Source: Isosphaeraceae bacterium
Lineage (GTDB): Bacteria > Planctomycetota > Planctomycetia > Isosphaerales > Isosphaeraceae
DNA: 51,770 nucleotides
Assembly: GCA_031291845.1 (NCBI GenBank)
Contig: JARLIH010000223.1
Coordinates: forward strand, 1 to 51,770
Direction of reading: 5' to 3'
Of the stretch, positions 1-8,086 are shown in pieces. Every line of letters starts with the position of its first letter. Position 1 is the stretch's first letter. The notes below the pieces were generated by a model. That model ran no database searches, was not told where the DNA came from, and saw only the letters and a program-made list of their open reading frames with translations. The position numbers and the translations under genes are program-made.

Positions 1-134
1 ATTTCGGGCGCCCCTTGTAATTTTGAATTTTAAGTGTTTACAAAACCCGGAAAAACCCCCGCGCCCAAACCCGGGCCCCCCGCCCCCGCCCCAAAACCCG
101 CGCGGGCCCCCGGGTCTTGGTCACTTTTTGCGGG
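1..134. other. Contig-end low-complexity sequence
   Basis: The first 134 bases are runs of C and G with scattered A, and no codon structure is visible. It resembles poor consensus at a contig end. The C-terminus of the adjacent minus-strand gene reads into its edge. No feature is supported. Confidence 0.5.
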
Positions 135-827
135 TCAATCGCACGCCTCACAGCAGTCCGCGTCCTTCACAGCGCCGGTCGCGCCGACCTGGGTTTTTGC
201 TGCGTCATCACGTGTCTCGCGAGGCAGGTTAGGGACCAGTTTCGGGTCGTAGGTCGAACCGGCGGACACCTGGACCATCGTGATGCGCACCTTGGTTGGG
301 AAGAACTTTTCCGAGTCCTTCCGCTTGTGTGCATGCCCGCCGCCGCCGCTGTCATCCTTGATGACGAGGTCCATGCGCTTGATGCCTTCCGACCAGACGA
401 TGGCGTCGTTCTGCCAGAACGACTTCATGGACACATCTTTCTCGTATACGCCTTTCTCTCTGTAGACGTTCGTGCCCGTGCAACCATAGCCGTTGCCTTG
501 CCCTTTGTTCGGGATGTAGCAAAGGGACCACGTCGTGGGCGCTCCGCCCGGGGGTTTCTCGAGGACTTCCGCGCGGATGTGGACCGTCCCGTTTCGGTAG
601 TCGACCGGGGCCGTCCAGTCGCGCGGGCGCTTCGGGTTGAGCATGTCCTCCTTGACGTAATAGTGGGACTTGCTCGGCTTCGAATGGTCGGCGTCCGCCT
701 TGGTGAAGGTGAACGTCACGTCGAACAGGACAAACTGCTCCGCGCGGACCGCCGCTGGCGCAGACAATCCCGCCAGCAGCACGGCGGCGGCTCCAAACAC
801 GCGATCAAGCGACCTGGTTCTCATCAT
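135..827 (-). CDS. Secreted hypothetical protein
   Basis: This is a 230-residue protein with an N-terminal signal peptide: a charged MMRTRS start, a hydrophobic AAAVLLAGLSAPAA stretch and an Ala-x-Ala type cleavage region near residue 29. The mature part is rich in Lys, Asp, Tyr and Gly, with a GGGGHAHKRK stretch near residues 166-175 and a cysteine pair at the extreme C-terminus (DADCCEACD). No enzyme motif is visible and I do not recognise a family. Two consecutive ATG codons (827 and 824) are possible starts. A GAGGA ribosome-binding site suits the second better by spacing. The stop lies beside the low-quality contig end, so the C-terminal residues are uncertain. It is probably exported to the periplasm or surface. 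Confidence 0.65.
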   Translation of the reverse strand: MMRTRSLDRVFGAAAVLLAGLSAPAAVRAEQFVLFDVTFTFTKADADHSKPSKSHYYVKEDMLNPKRPRDWTAPVDYRNGTVHIRAEVLEKPPGGAPTTWSLCYIPNKGQGNGYGCTGTNVYREKGVYEKDVSMKSFWQNDAIVWSEGIKRMDLVIKDDSGGGGHAHKRKDSEKFFPTKVRITMVQVSAGSTYDPKLVPNLPRETRDDAAKTQVGATGAVKDADCCEACD

Positions 828-1088
828 TCCTCGACTCCACTCTGCCGGTCCGGGAAGCGGGTTGCACGCACGCTCTTGCCGTCCGAGACGGTAAGAATGG
901 CTGGTGCTCGGGTCAATGGGGCACCCCGGGGCGTGCCGCGCCGAGGTGTTGCGTCGCGCAGGAGGACCGGAGCCTGTCGCTTGCCCGTTGCCTGGGAGAA
1001 CCGTAAACTCGCCGAGGCTCGTCCGACGAGGAACAGCCCTTTGGCCGAACGTTGAGTCGGGCCGTGAACGATCAACGAGGCAAGCCAG

Positions 1089-1649
1089 ATGAGCGAATTC
1101 AACCCTTACGCCGCTCCCCAGACTGAACTTTCCACACGGCCGCGCGAGCTCGACGAGGGAGGTGCCTGGTGCGACGGCAACCTCTTGGTGCTAACCAAGA
1201 ACTTCGATCTGCCGGACCGTTGCCTGAAGTGCAACCAGCCGACGGACGGTTGGAGGCTGAAGCGGAACCTGTCATGGCACCCACCTGTCTGGTACGCGCT
1301 GCTGTTGATCAACGTATTGCTCTATATCATGGTCGCGATGGTCGTCCGCAAGACCGGTAGGATTGCCGTTCCCCTCTGCCCGGCGCACCGGCGCCGGCGC
1401 CGCTGGGCGATCGTCGTCGGCTGGCTGACGGCGCTGTGCGGGCTTGGCCTCATTGTCGCCGCTGCTGGCATGACCGAGCACCAGGAGTTTCCCCTGATCG
1501 GCGGCACCGTGCTCCTCTTGTTCGGCATCATCTACGGCGTCCTGAGGTCTCAGGTCGCCGTTCCCAAGAAGATCGACAAACGGCTCATCTGGCTGAGGAA
1601 AGTCGACCCCGCATTCCTTGCTGAATTCCCGCCTTTGCCCTTCGCGTGA
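1089..1649 (+). CDS. Membrane protein with NPYAAP N-terminus and a CxxC pair
   Basis: This 186-residue protein begins with MSEFNPYAAPQ, a short N-terminal motif seen in many planctomycete membrane proteins. A CLKCNQPT cysteine pair near residues 45-48 suggests a small metal-binding or redox knuckle. It is followed by two or three transmembrane stretches (about 68-86, 105-126 and 134-152) separated by a strongly basic loop (HRRRRRW). A cytoplasmic tail ends the protein. No catalytic motif is visible and the function is unknown. The gene stands alone between the secreted hypothetical on the other strand and a palindromic element just after its stop. Confidence 0.75.
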   Translation: MSEFNPYAAPQTELSTRPRELDEGGAWCDGNLLVLTKNFDLPDRCLKCNQPTDGWRLKRNLSWHPPVWYALLLINVLLYIMVAMVVRKTGRIAVPLCPAHRRRRRWAIVVGWLTALCGLGLIVAAAGMTEHQEFPLIGGTVLLLFGIIYGVLRSQVAVPKKIDKRLIWLRKVDPAFLAEFPPLPFA

Positions 1650-1668
1650 CGGGACCGAAATCCTGTAC

Positions 1669-1714
1669 GAGTCCCGGTTTCAGCCGATCGGCTTGCCGGC
1701 TAAAGCCGGGACTC
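1669..1714. repeat. Imperfect palindrome, arms of about 18 bp
   Basis: GAGTCCCGG at 1669 pairs with CCGGGACTC ending at 1714, with a second paired segment CAGCCG/CGGCTA inside. It lies just after the stop of the preceding gene and contains the stop region of the minus-strand ORF that follows. It could end transcription from both sides, but no clear T-run follows. It resembles the repetitive palindromes scattered through planctomycete genomes. Confidence 0.6.
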
Positions 1715-1978
1715 CCATACGAGGAGAGCGCGGGCAGACCGGAGGGGCCACGGCCGACTCTTCTTCCACAGGAGATGAGCCGGTCGGTCCACGAAGGCCC
1801 AGCGGTCGAAGACCCATTCCCAGAGCCCCGTACGGGTCAGCTTGTACTGATTTTCAGCGGCCCACCTTCGGAGGATCGGCAGCGCGTTTCGGCGACGTAG
1901 GCAGCTCCAAGTCACACCCAAAACGATCCCGGCGGCGACGACCGCCATGATCCCGGCTTGGCTGCTGTGAACGATCAT
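1700..1978 (-). CDS. Small hypothetical membrane-anchored ORF, possibly degenerate
   Basis: This is a 92-residue ORF with one N-terminal hydrophobic helix (about residues 10-24, GIMAVVAAGIVLGVTW). A segment LRRWAAENQY follows that recalls small planctomycete membrane proteins. The second half is basic and low in recognisable structure and ends inside a palindromic repeat. This suggests a frameshifted or truncated copy rather than an intact gene. No function can be assigned. It may also be a chance ORF. Confidence 0.35.
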   Translation of the reverse strand: MIVHSSQAGIMAVVAAGIVLGVTWSCLRRRNALPILRRWAAENQYKLTRTGLWEWVFDRWAFVDRPAHLLWKKSRPWPLRSARALLVWESRL

Positions 1979-2124
1979 CGGTGTGCTTCCAGAACGCGGG
2001 TTCGTTACTGGCCGTATGCCGAGTCGTTGTCTATTTTGGGGACGGAAAACAGAAGCGGCAACGATGATCCACCGCGTAAACTACACGCCTGGTCCCTTTC
2101 TCCTCCTTCCCGGCAAGTGGAGCA

Positions 2125-3474
2125 ATGACGATGAGTAGCCTCAGACGGACCTGCGTGCTGGCGATCGTAGTGACCTTAGTCTCAGCTCCCACAGCGAACG
2201 CCGCCGATAGCACCGACTTCCGCGCTGGTGCCGCCCAGGAGGACATCACACCCCCCGCCGGGATCCCGATGTGGGGCTACGGCGCCCGGCACGACGCCTT
2301 GTCGGAAGGGGCGCTCGACCCGCTCATGGCCAAGGCGATCGTCGTCGCGGCTGGGGACGACAAGGTCGCGCTCGTCGGCATCGACCTCGGCCGGGGACCG
2401 ACGGAAGAGATGATGAAGGTCATCCGGCAGCAAGTCGCCGAGCAGGCCGGCATCCGGCACGTTTTGATCAGCGGCAGCCACACGCACCACGGGCCCGTCA
2501 TCGAGCTGACCGATGAGCCGGGACTCGGCAAGGGGAAGTTCGACGTCGCCGTGGCCTATGCGAAGAAGCTGCCCCAACTGCTCGTGCGGGCTATCCTCGC
2601 GGCCGACAAGGATCTGAGGCCGGCCAAGATCGGCATGGCGACCGAGGCGGTCCGCCTGAACCGGAACCGACAAACCAAGCGCGAGCCGAAGGCCACCGAC
2701 CCGATGCTGGCCGTCCTCCGGTTCGACGACGAGGCAGGGAAGCCGATCGCCGTCCTCGTTAACTTCGCCGCGCACCCGGTCATGACCGACGCCAAGGTCC
2801 TCAAGTACTCGGCCGACTACCCGGGGTTCCTCAAGAGCAAGGTCGAGGCCGAGCTCGCGACTCTGTGTGTGTTCATGCAAGGCGCGAGCGGCGACATGAG
2901 CCCGAACGCCGGTAACGGCCCCGGCGGACCGAAAGGGTTTGGCGAAACGCTCGCCGACCACGTCATCGCGCTGGCCCGGTCGGCCAAGGTCGAGAGGCCC
3001 AACGATCCCTCGGTCCGCGGCTCGGCGGACACGTTCCACTTCCAGACGCGCGTCGACCTGCTCAACCCGGTCGTGGCCCTGATCTTCGAGAAGAACTTCT
3101 TCCCCGAGATCGTCCACAGCTACGCCAAGACGTTCGGCAAGGGGCTCCGCGCGGAGCTGAACACCGTGCTGATCAACGGCGAGATCGCGCTCGTTGGCGG
3201 GTCGGGCGAGTTCTTTTGCAATCATGCCAACCGGCTCAAGGCGCGGTCATACGTCAAGCATACCCTCTTCTTCGGCTACTGCAACGGTCACGCGATGTAT
3301 TTCCCCACCATCGAAGCTGCCTCGGAAGGGGGCTATGGCGCCGAGCCCGGCGTGTCGCTGGCCGAGCTCGGGGCCGGCGAACGCATGATGGATGCGGCTT
3401 TGATTAACATTTATACGCTTCAGGGGAAGTTCGCGAAGGAGAGACGATCGAGTCATTCGGACACTCCTCGCTGA
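2125..3474 (+). CDS. Neutral/alkaline ceramidase-like hydrolase, secreted
   Basis: This 449-residue protein has a signal peptide (residues 1-27, ending near ANAAD). A domain like the N-terminal domain of neutral/alkaline non-lysosomal ceramidases follows: FRAGAAQEDITPP, then GISMWGYG-like sequence (GIPMWGYGAR), SGSHTHHGP with candidate zinc histidines near residue 120, NFAAHPV near residue 214 and QGASGDMSPN near residue 252. The family hydrolyses amide-linked lipids, but many planctomycete members have no known substrate. The usual C-terminal domain is short or absent. The start at 2125 follows a GTGGAG site; a second ATG lies two codons downstream. No operon partner is evident. I infer export and a lipid or amide hydrolase role. 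Confidence 0.85.
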   Translation: MTMSSLRRTCVLAIVVTLVSAPTANAADSTDFRAGAAQEDITPPAGIPMWGYGARHDALSEGALDPLMAKAIVVAAGDDKVALVGIDLGRGPTEEMMKVIRQQVAEQAGIRHVLISGSHTHHGPVIELTDEPGLGKGKFDVAVAYAKKLPQLLVRAILAADKDLRPAKIGMATEAVRLNRNRQTKREPKATDPMLAVLRFDDEAGKPIAVLVNFAAHPVMTDAKVLKYSADYPGFLKSKVEAELATLCVFMQGASGDMSPNAGNGPGGPKGFGETLADHVIALARSAKVERPNDPSVRGSADTFHFQTRVDLLNPVVALIFEKNFFPEIVHSYAKTFGKGLRAELNTVLINGEIALVGGSGEFFCNHANRLKARSYVKHTLFFGYCNGHAMYFPTIEAASEGGYGAEPGVSLAELGAGERMMDAALINIYTLQGKFAKERRSSHSDTPR

Positions 3475-3597
3475 TCTCGACCGATTGTCCCCCCCGCCAA
3501 CGCGAAGCCGGAAGTCTGGGTGCCATGCCCACGTCCAACGACTCGGAAACCCACTCCGGAACGAACGACTTCATGGACTCGGGAAGGGCGTCGTTCA

Positions 3598-3653
3598 TTA
3601 TTTGAATTGATGTATAATGATAATATTTTTACCCGCATTTTATTATCTATATC
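3598..3653. other. AT-rich convergent intergenic island
   Basis: A strongly AT-rich stretch stands out from the high-GC surroundings. It lies between the 3' ends of the ceramidase-like gene and the converging methyltransferase gene. It contains TATAATGATAATA and no hairpin I can define. It may help end transcription or be a scar of inserted DNA. Confidence 0.4.
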
Positions 3654-4292
3654 TCATTGATACGGCTTCCGCAGCAGCACCACGTCCTGATCGACGCGCT
3701 CGGTCGTCAGTCCGAAGTGCGCGCCCAGCCAGGCGAAGGTCGCGGGGCTGTAGAAGGCGACGTGGGTCGGGTCATCCTTGTAGTGCCAGCGGAGGAAACG
3801 GTCGCGACTGATGACCAGCTTGGTCATGATCCCGAGCCAACCGCCAGGGCGCAGCAGGGTCGTCAACAGCGTCCAGTCCCGGTTCGGATCGACGAAGTGC
3901 TCGACCGTCTCGGTGCAGGTCACGAAGTCGTACCGCCGGTCCAGCACGTGGCGGTGCGGCTGGTAGAACGGGTCGTAGACCGACATGTGCATCCCGGCCT
4001 CTTCGAGCATGACCGGCAGGGCAGGGCCTGGGCCGCAGCCGAAGTCGAGTCCCTCCATCCCCGGGCTCAGCCGGTCCAAGAGGGGCGCGGCCAGGCGGTT
4101 GAGGAAGCGGCGGTATCGCCAGTCCGCCGGGTCGTTCTCGTGCCGGTCGTACTCGGCCCGCTCCGCGGCCGCGTCCAGATGGCTCGCCGGATCGGCGAAC
4201 ACGAGGTCACAGCGCGGGCAGTGGAAGTAGGCGCGACGGCGGTCCTCGGCATACGTCTCCGCCACGTCGACGCAAAGGGGACAGCAGAGCAT
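3654..4292 (-). CDS. Class I SAM-dependent methyltransferase with N-terminal zinc ribbon
   Basis: This 212-residue protein starts with two cysteine pairs (CPLC near residue 4 and CPRC near residue 25), typical of a zinc ribbon placed before a methyltransferase domain. The SAM-binding motif I is GLDFGCGPGPAL near residues 81-92. An acidic turn (SVYDPF) follows, then the motif TCTETVEHF near residues 125-133, typical of the Methyltransf_11/23 group, and LLRPGGWLGIMT. The substrate cannot be told from sequence. The next gene upstream on the same strand ends 45 bp away, so the two may be co-transcribed. Confidence 0.85.
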   Translation of the reverse strand: MLCCPLCVDVAETYAEDRRRAYFHCPRCDLVFADPASHLDAAAERAEYDRHENDPADWRYRRFLNRLAAPLLDRLSPGMEGLDFGCGPGPALPVMLEEAGMHMSVYDPFYQPHRHVLDRRYDFVTCTETVEHFVDPNRDWTLLTTLLRPGGWLGIMTKLVISRDRFLRWHYKDDPTHVAFYSPATFAWLGAHFGLTTERVDQDVVLLRKPYQ

Positions 4293-4337
4293 CCGGCAAC
4301 AGTCTCGCGGGTCACCGCGGCGCGGGTCTCTCTCGTC

Positions 4338-5024
4338 TCACCGCGACCGCTCGGGCATCGGGTACGGCGGGCGCATGGCGCCGACCCCCTTCGAGAAGGC
4401 GCTACCACCCGGCGCGCCCGTGGCTTGCAGCACGATGTCGTTAGGCAAGGCCGTCGGAGTGATCCGGTCGACCTGCCACACGTTCGGGCTCGTCTCCACG
4501 AAGCCGAGCGACCAGTCGGTCGGCCCCGAGGCCGGCTGCCCTCGGTAGCGACCCCCGGTCATCACCCGGAAGTCGGCCGTCCCCCGGCGCGACTGGCGGC
4601 CGGCGTGGGCTTGCAACTGGCTGATCCGCACGAAGTCGAACTCACACTGCTCCAACTCGTTCTTGATATACGCCCGCGTTGCCGCCCCCATCGCCAGGTT
4701 CAAGTTCCGCAGCACGAACCGCGAGTTCTCCCGCGCCCGGTCCCCCGCCCTGAACTGCACGTCGGGTGTCAAGTGCTTCAGCAGCCCCTCCGTGTCCGAC
4801 CCCGCCAACTCCCGCCCCAGGTCGTAAACCACCTGCTCGATCCGCTCGTTGTCCGTCACCCAGAGCCGCTCGATCCCGAGCGCTGCCACCGCCAAGGCCC
4901 ACGCCGTGAGCGCCCAGACCAGGAACTTCCCCTGCTGCGTCACGCGAAGCGCCAGCAAGAACACCAGCCCCAAGAGCCCCAGCCCCCCGGCCAGGTACGT
5001 GGGGTCCTCCGAGAGAAACTCCAT
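4338..5024 (-). CDS. Conserved hypothetical membrane protein
   Basis: This is a 228-residue protein with two close transmembrane helices at the N-terminus (about residues 10-27 and 33-50). A soluble domain follows that includes VVYDLGRELAGSDTEGLLKHLTPDVQF. That segment recalls the NTF2/SnoaL-like fold often carried by small planctomycete membrane proteins, but the match is weak. There is no catalytic motif. Its 5' end borders the candidate replication origin, and it reads away from dnaN. It may share a transcript with the methyltransferase gene downstream. Confidence 0.7.
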   Translation of the reverse strand: MEFLSEDPTYLAGGLGLLGLVFLLALRVTQQGKFLVWALTAWALAVAALGIERLWVTDNERIEQVVYDLGRELAGSDTEGLLKHLTPDVQFRAGDRARENSRFVLRNLNLAMGAATRAYIKNELEQCEFDFVRISQLQAHAGRQSRRGTADFRVMTGGRYRGQPASGPTDWSLGFVETSPNVWQVDRITPTALPNDIVLQATGAPGGSAFSKGVGAMRPPYPMPERSR

Positions 5025-5189
5025 GACGATCGACTCCCGCGACCGAGGCGACGCCTGATGGGAAATGTCGGCCGGTTAGCCAACGACGTGTGTCATACCC
5101 TCATTTTACGGGGCCTTTTCGCCGAAGGAAAGAGCACCACGACTCTTCCGAACACGAAGACTTTACGGTCAGTCCGCCACGCCCCACAA

Positions 5190-5430
5190 GCCACAGCCGG
5201 TGAGGGAAAACCTGTCGATAACCGGTTGGCCCGGCGTGGGCCGCCGGGGCGTCGTGCACGACGGCCCGGGACGGTGCACGACGGCCCGCGAAAACCCGCC
5301 CGCCGATACCGGTGCGCGCAACACGGTTATCCACCGGTTTTCCCCTGGTGAACAAGGGGCGTTGTGCTTGACTAAGTTCTTTGGTATCATGGGCTTGTTC
5401 AAGGATCGCCGTACTTATCGACGAGGCCGG
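5190..5430. other. Candidate chromosomal replication origin (oriC)
   Basis: The 659 bp between the membrane protein gene and dnaN hold no convincing gene. They do hold DnaA-box-like nonamers: TTATCCACC at 5327-5335 (plus), TTATCGACA at 5213-5221 (minus) and TTATCGACG at 5415-5423 (plus). The first two sit in a large inverted repeat, GGGAAAACC at about 5204-5212 mirrored by GGTTTTCCC at about 5336-5344. A direct repeat GTGCACGACGGCCCG occurs at 5254 and 5274. The segment lies directly upstream of dnaN. Location and boxes together suggest an origin. There is no dnaA next to it and no clear AT-rich unwinding element, so this is an inference. Confidence 0.5.
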
Positions 5431-5683
5431 CCCGGCGCTTCGAACAAGACGACGGTAGAGATTCTTTCCTGGCCTATAAGACAGAGGCCCAGGACCGGGT
5501 CGCGGATGTCGCCGACACGCCGCGCTCCCCGCCAAGAACGCGGGCCCGTAGACTGTCACAACTTCTCGAATCGCGCGCGCCCGCGCGAGACACGCGGCGG
5601 CACAGCGGGCCCGAGGTAAGCGTCAAGACGTCCGTCCCGAAGGCCCCCGATGGGCGGCCGACCCAGTTCAAAGGCGAATGCGC

Positions 5684-6802
5684 ATGAAGGCCCTCTGCAA
5701 CCGCGAAGGATTGCTCGCCGCGTTCGGCATGGTCAGTGGGGTCGTTCCTGCGCGGAGCCCCAAGCCGATCCTCCAGAACGTCAAGCTCGTCGCCGACGCC
5801 GACGAGGGCTCGGTGCTGATGGGGACGGACCTGGAGGTCGGCATTCGGCACCGGGTGCTCGGGATGAAGGTCGAACAGCCCGGCTCGGCCATCCTCCCCA
5901 CAGCGCGTTTCGGCTCGATCCTGCGGACCACCCCGGACGAGGAGCTCGCCATCGAGACCGACGGCGATCACCTGATCGTCCGCGGCTTGCACGCCGAGTT
6001 CCAGCTCCCGGGCGAGGACCCGTCGCTCTACCCCGAGGTGCCCGACTTCGCCGCCAGCGCCTACCACGTCGTTACGGCGGCCAACCTCCGTAAACTCATC
6101 AGGCGCACCATGTTCGCCACCGACGTGGAAAGCACGCGCTATGCCCTGGGGGGCGTCCTGATCGAGCTCACCGCCGAGTCGATCACGATGGTCGGCACCG
6201 ACGGCCGCCGCCTAGCACGGATGGTCGCCCCGGCCGAGGCCGAGAACAACGCCCCGAACCCCGCCGGCAGCCCGGTCATCCCGGTCAAGGCCCTGAAACT
6301 GCTCGAGCGGAACCTCAACGACGACGACCCGCCCGTGCACATCGCCGTGCAGGCGGGGGCCGCCGTCCTGGTGCGCACCGACCTGGCCGTGATCTACAGC
6401 CGGCTCGTCGAGGGGCGCTTCCCGCGCTATCAGGACGTCTTCCCGAGCCACGCCGATGTCAAGGTCCCGCTCGAGGCCGGCCCCTTGCGCCTGGCCGTGG
6501 AGCAGGCCTCGATCGTCACGAGCGACGAGAGCCGGGGCGTCGACTTCCAGTTCGGCGGCGGCTTCCTGAAGCTCGCGAGCCAGGCCGCCGACGTCGGCAG
6601 CTCGCACATCGAGCTCCCGATCCACTACGAGGGGAAGCCCGTGGAGATCACCTTCGACCCCCGCTACCTGGTCGACGCCCTCAAGACGCTCGAGGACAAC
6701 GCCGCCGTGACCGCCGAGCTGATCGACGCCAAGAACGCGGCCGTGTTCAAGACCGACGACCGGTACACTTACGTCGTGATGCCGCTGACACGGGACCGCT
6801 AG
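5684..6802 (+). CDS. dnaN: DNA polymerase III subunit beta (sliding clamp)
   Basis: This is the beta clamp of the replicative polymerase, which encircles DNA and tethers the polymerase and other partners. At 372 residues it has the usual family length. Family signatures are MKALCNREGLL at the start, ARSPKPILQNVKLV near residues 24-37, ESTRYALGGVLIE near residues 148-160 and the C-terminal VVMPLTRD tail. I chose ATG 5684 because homologues start with MK; an in-frame ATG two codons upstream (5678) is possible. An AAAGG site lies just upstream. The candidate oriC precedes it and dciA and gyrB follow on the same strand, a common replication-gene neighbourhood. Confidence 0.97.
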   Translation: MKALCNREGLLAAFGMVSGVVPARSPKPILQNVKLVADADEGSVLMGTDLEVGIRHRVLGMKVEQPGSAILPTARFGSILRTTPDEELAIETDGDHLIVRGLHAEFQLPGEDPSLYPEVPDFAASAYHVVTAANLRKLIRRTMFATDVESTRYALGGVLIELTAESITMVGTDGRRLARMVAPAEAENNAPNPAGSPVIPVKALKLLERNLNDDDPPVHIAVQAGAAVLVRTDLAVIYSRLVEGRFPRYQDVFPSHADVKVPLEAGPLRLAVEQASIVTSDESRGVDFQFGGGFLKLASQAADVGSSHIELPIHYEGKPVEITFDPRYLVDALKTLEDNAAVTAELIDAKNAAVFKTDDRYTYVVMPLTRDR

Positions 6803-6939
6803 ACAGCGTAAAGCGGACCTGTGTTGCGTAAAGGAGCGTTGGATGGCGTAAAAACGGAGCGTCGGTCTGTCAGTATGAGGATTTCTGTTCTGGTCACCAT
6901 TGGCGTTGCAACCCTCGTGCTCGGCCCGGTTCCCGACGA

Positions 6940-6968
6940 TTGTCTTGTTCGGGACTTCGCTCTATAAT
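6940..6968 (+). promoter_or_regulatory. Sigma70-type promoter upstream of dciA
   Basis: A -35 TTGTCT (6940-6945) is followed by a 17-bp spacer and a perfect -10 TATAAT (6963-6968), about 78 bp before the dciA-like start. Spacing and -10 are ideal for the housekeeping sigma factor. It would give the dciA/TA/gyrB block its own promoter, separate from dnaN. Confidence 0.65.
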
Positions 6969-7046
6969 GAAAAGGCGTTCACATTGTGAGCGTTATCGCT
7001 TGACGAGACGAGGGCCCGATTCCTCAACGAAGGCTAGGAGGCCGCC

Positions 7047-7394
7047 ATGTCGAGCTCGAGCCCGAACTATCGCGGACCGAAGCCGCTCTCGGACGTCCTG
7101 GGCGAGTTGTTCGCCACGCGGGGGTTCGGGCGGCTGCGGGGGATCAAGGAGCTGGAGGACGCGTGGAACGCGGCGGTCGGCGAGCCGGGGTGCCGCATGA
7201 CCCGCGTCGGCGAGGTGCGCCGGGGGGTCTTGAACGTGACGGTGGCCCACTCGACGCTCCTGGAGGAGCTGGCGGCGTTCCAGAAGCCGGCGCTCTTGGC
7301 CGCGTTGCGGCAGAATGCTCCCGGAACCGTCATCCACGACATCCGGTTCCGCGTCGGGGCGGTCGATGTCCCCGGCCCGCCCCGTTCGGAATGA
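7047..7394 (+). CDS. dciA: DUF721 family protein, DciA-like helicase-operator protein
   Basis: This 115-residue protein has the DUF721 signature: PLSDVLGELFATRGFGRLRGIKELEDAWNAAVGE is split over residues 11-45, followed by GVLNVTVAHSTLLEELAAFQKPALLAAL. DciA proteins help load the replicative DnaB helicase in bacteria that lack DnaC/DnaI. The position between dnaN and gyrB fits that role. A strong AGGAGG site lies 7 bp before the ATG. It is driven by its own TATAAT promoter. Family identity is clear; the helicase-loading role is taken from the family. Confidence 0.85.
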   Translation: MSSSSPNYRGPKPLSDVLGELFATRGFGRLRGIKELEDAWNAAVGEPGCRMTRVGEVRRGVLNVTVAHSTLLEELAAFQKPALLAALRQNAPGTVIHDIRFRVGAVDVPGPPRSE

Positions 7395-7455
7395 GGGATG
7401 GCGGTGACGGGCGATGGCGGACCCAGACGAGGGTCGTGTCAGAGGACAATTGGCC

Positions 7456-7683
7456 ATGCAGACCGACGAAATTACCATCCGCGTGGACCCCGAGGCAGCT
7501 CGAGCCTACCGTGCGGCGACGACGGAAGAACGGCGCAAGCTCGACCTGCTGTTGAGCCTGCGTCTGCAGGATGCCCTCCGTCCGGGTGTCTCGCTTGCGG
7601 ACGTGATGCGTGAGATCAGTCGCAAGGCCCAAGAACGTGGGCTGACGCCCGAGATCCTGGAATCGATCCTTCATGAGTCTTGA
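7456..7683 (+). CDS. Putative antitoxin of a PIN toxin-antitoxin pair
   Basis: This 75-residue acidic/basic helical protein (MQTDEITIRVDPEAARAY..) lies directly before a PIN-domain toxin gene, and their reading frames overlap by 11 bp. The sequence resembles small antitoxins paired with COG1569-type PIN toxins: an N-terminal strand ITIRVDPEAA, then helices ending in AQERGLTPEILESIL. I chose ATG 7456 because an AGAGGA site lies 9 bp upstream; an ATG at 7414 would add 14 residues without family-like sequence. It probably neutralises the toxin and may autoregulate the operon, but no operator could be defined. Confidence 0.7.
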   Translation: MQTDEITIRVDPEAARAYRAATTEERRKLDLLLSLRLQDALRPGVSLADVMREISRKAQERGLTPEILESILHES

Positions 7684-8086
7684 GGTGCGCACGGTCTTCG
7701 ACACGAATGTCGTCGTCAGCGCACTGCTGTTGGAACAGTCCGCGCCGGCCAAGGCGTTCATGACGGTACTGGAGCGTGGAGTGATTCTCTTGTCCGAGGT
7801 TACTTTCGCCGAGTTGAGCGAGGTGTTGTCCCGCAAAAAATTTGATCGTTATGTAACGCAGCAGGAGCGTCAGGAGTTCCTTGCGATGCTCCTCCGCGAG
7901 GCGACCGTGGTTGAGATCGACGAGGAGGTCCGTGCCTGCCGTGACCCGAAAGACGACAAGTTCTTGGAGTTGGCCGTTAGCGGCTCAGCCTCCTGTCTGG
8001 TCACTGGTGATGAGGATTTGCTTGTCCTTCATCCCTTCCGTGATATTCCAATCATGACGCCGTCCCAGTTTCTGGAATCGTTATGA
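7673..8086 (+). CDS. Toxin of a toxin-antitoxin system, PIN family
   Basis: This 137-residue PIN-domain protein of the COG1569 type should be a metal-dependent ribonuclease. It begins with RTVFDTNVVVSALL, where Asp10 is the first catalytic acid. Glu in TFAELSEVL near residue 46, the DPKDDKFLELA block near residues 87-97 and TGDEDLL near residue 112 supply the others. It overlaps the antitoxin gene by 11 bp, and its TGA overlaps the ATG of a small downstream ORF. Its place between dciA and gyrB next to the origin is unusual. All expected acidic residues are present, so it is probably active. Confidence 0.88.
   Translation: MSLEVRTVFDTNVVVSALLLEQSAPAKAFMTVLERGVILLSEVTFAELSEVLSRKKFDRYVTQQERQEFLAMLLREATVVEIDEEVRACRDPKDDKFLELAVSGSASCLVTGDEDLLVLHPFRDIPIMTPSQFLESL

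Noticed and set aside
3657-5351. 564-codon plus-strand frame across the methyltransferase and membrane protein genes
   Set aside because: It is Arg/Pro/Val-rich shadow coding opposite two well-supported genes and runs into the candidate oriC.
5101-5559. 152-codon minus-strand ORF in the candidate oriC
   Set aside because: Its sequence is made of the direct and inverted repeats, and there is no ribosome-binding site or family similarity.
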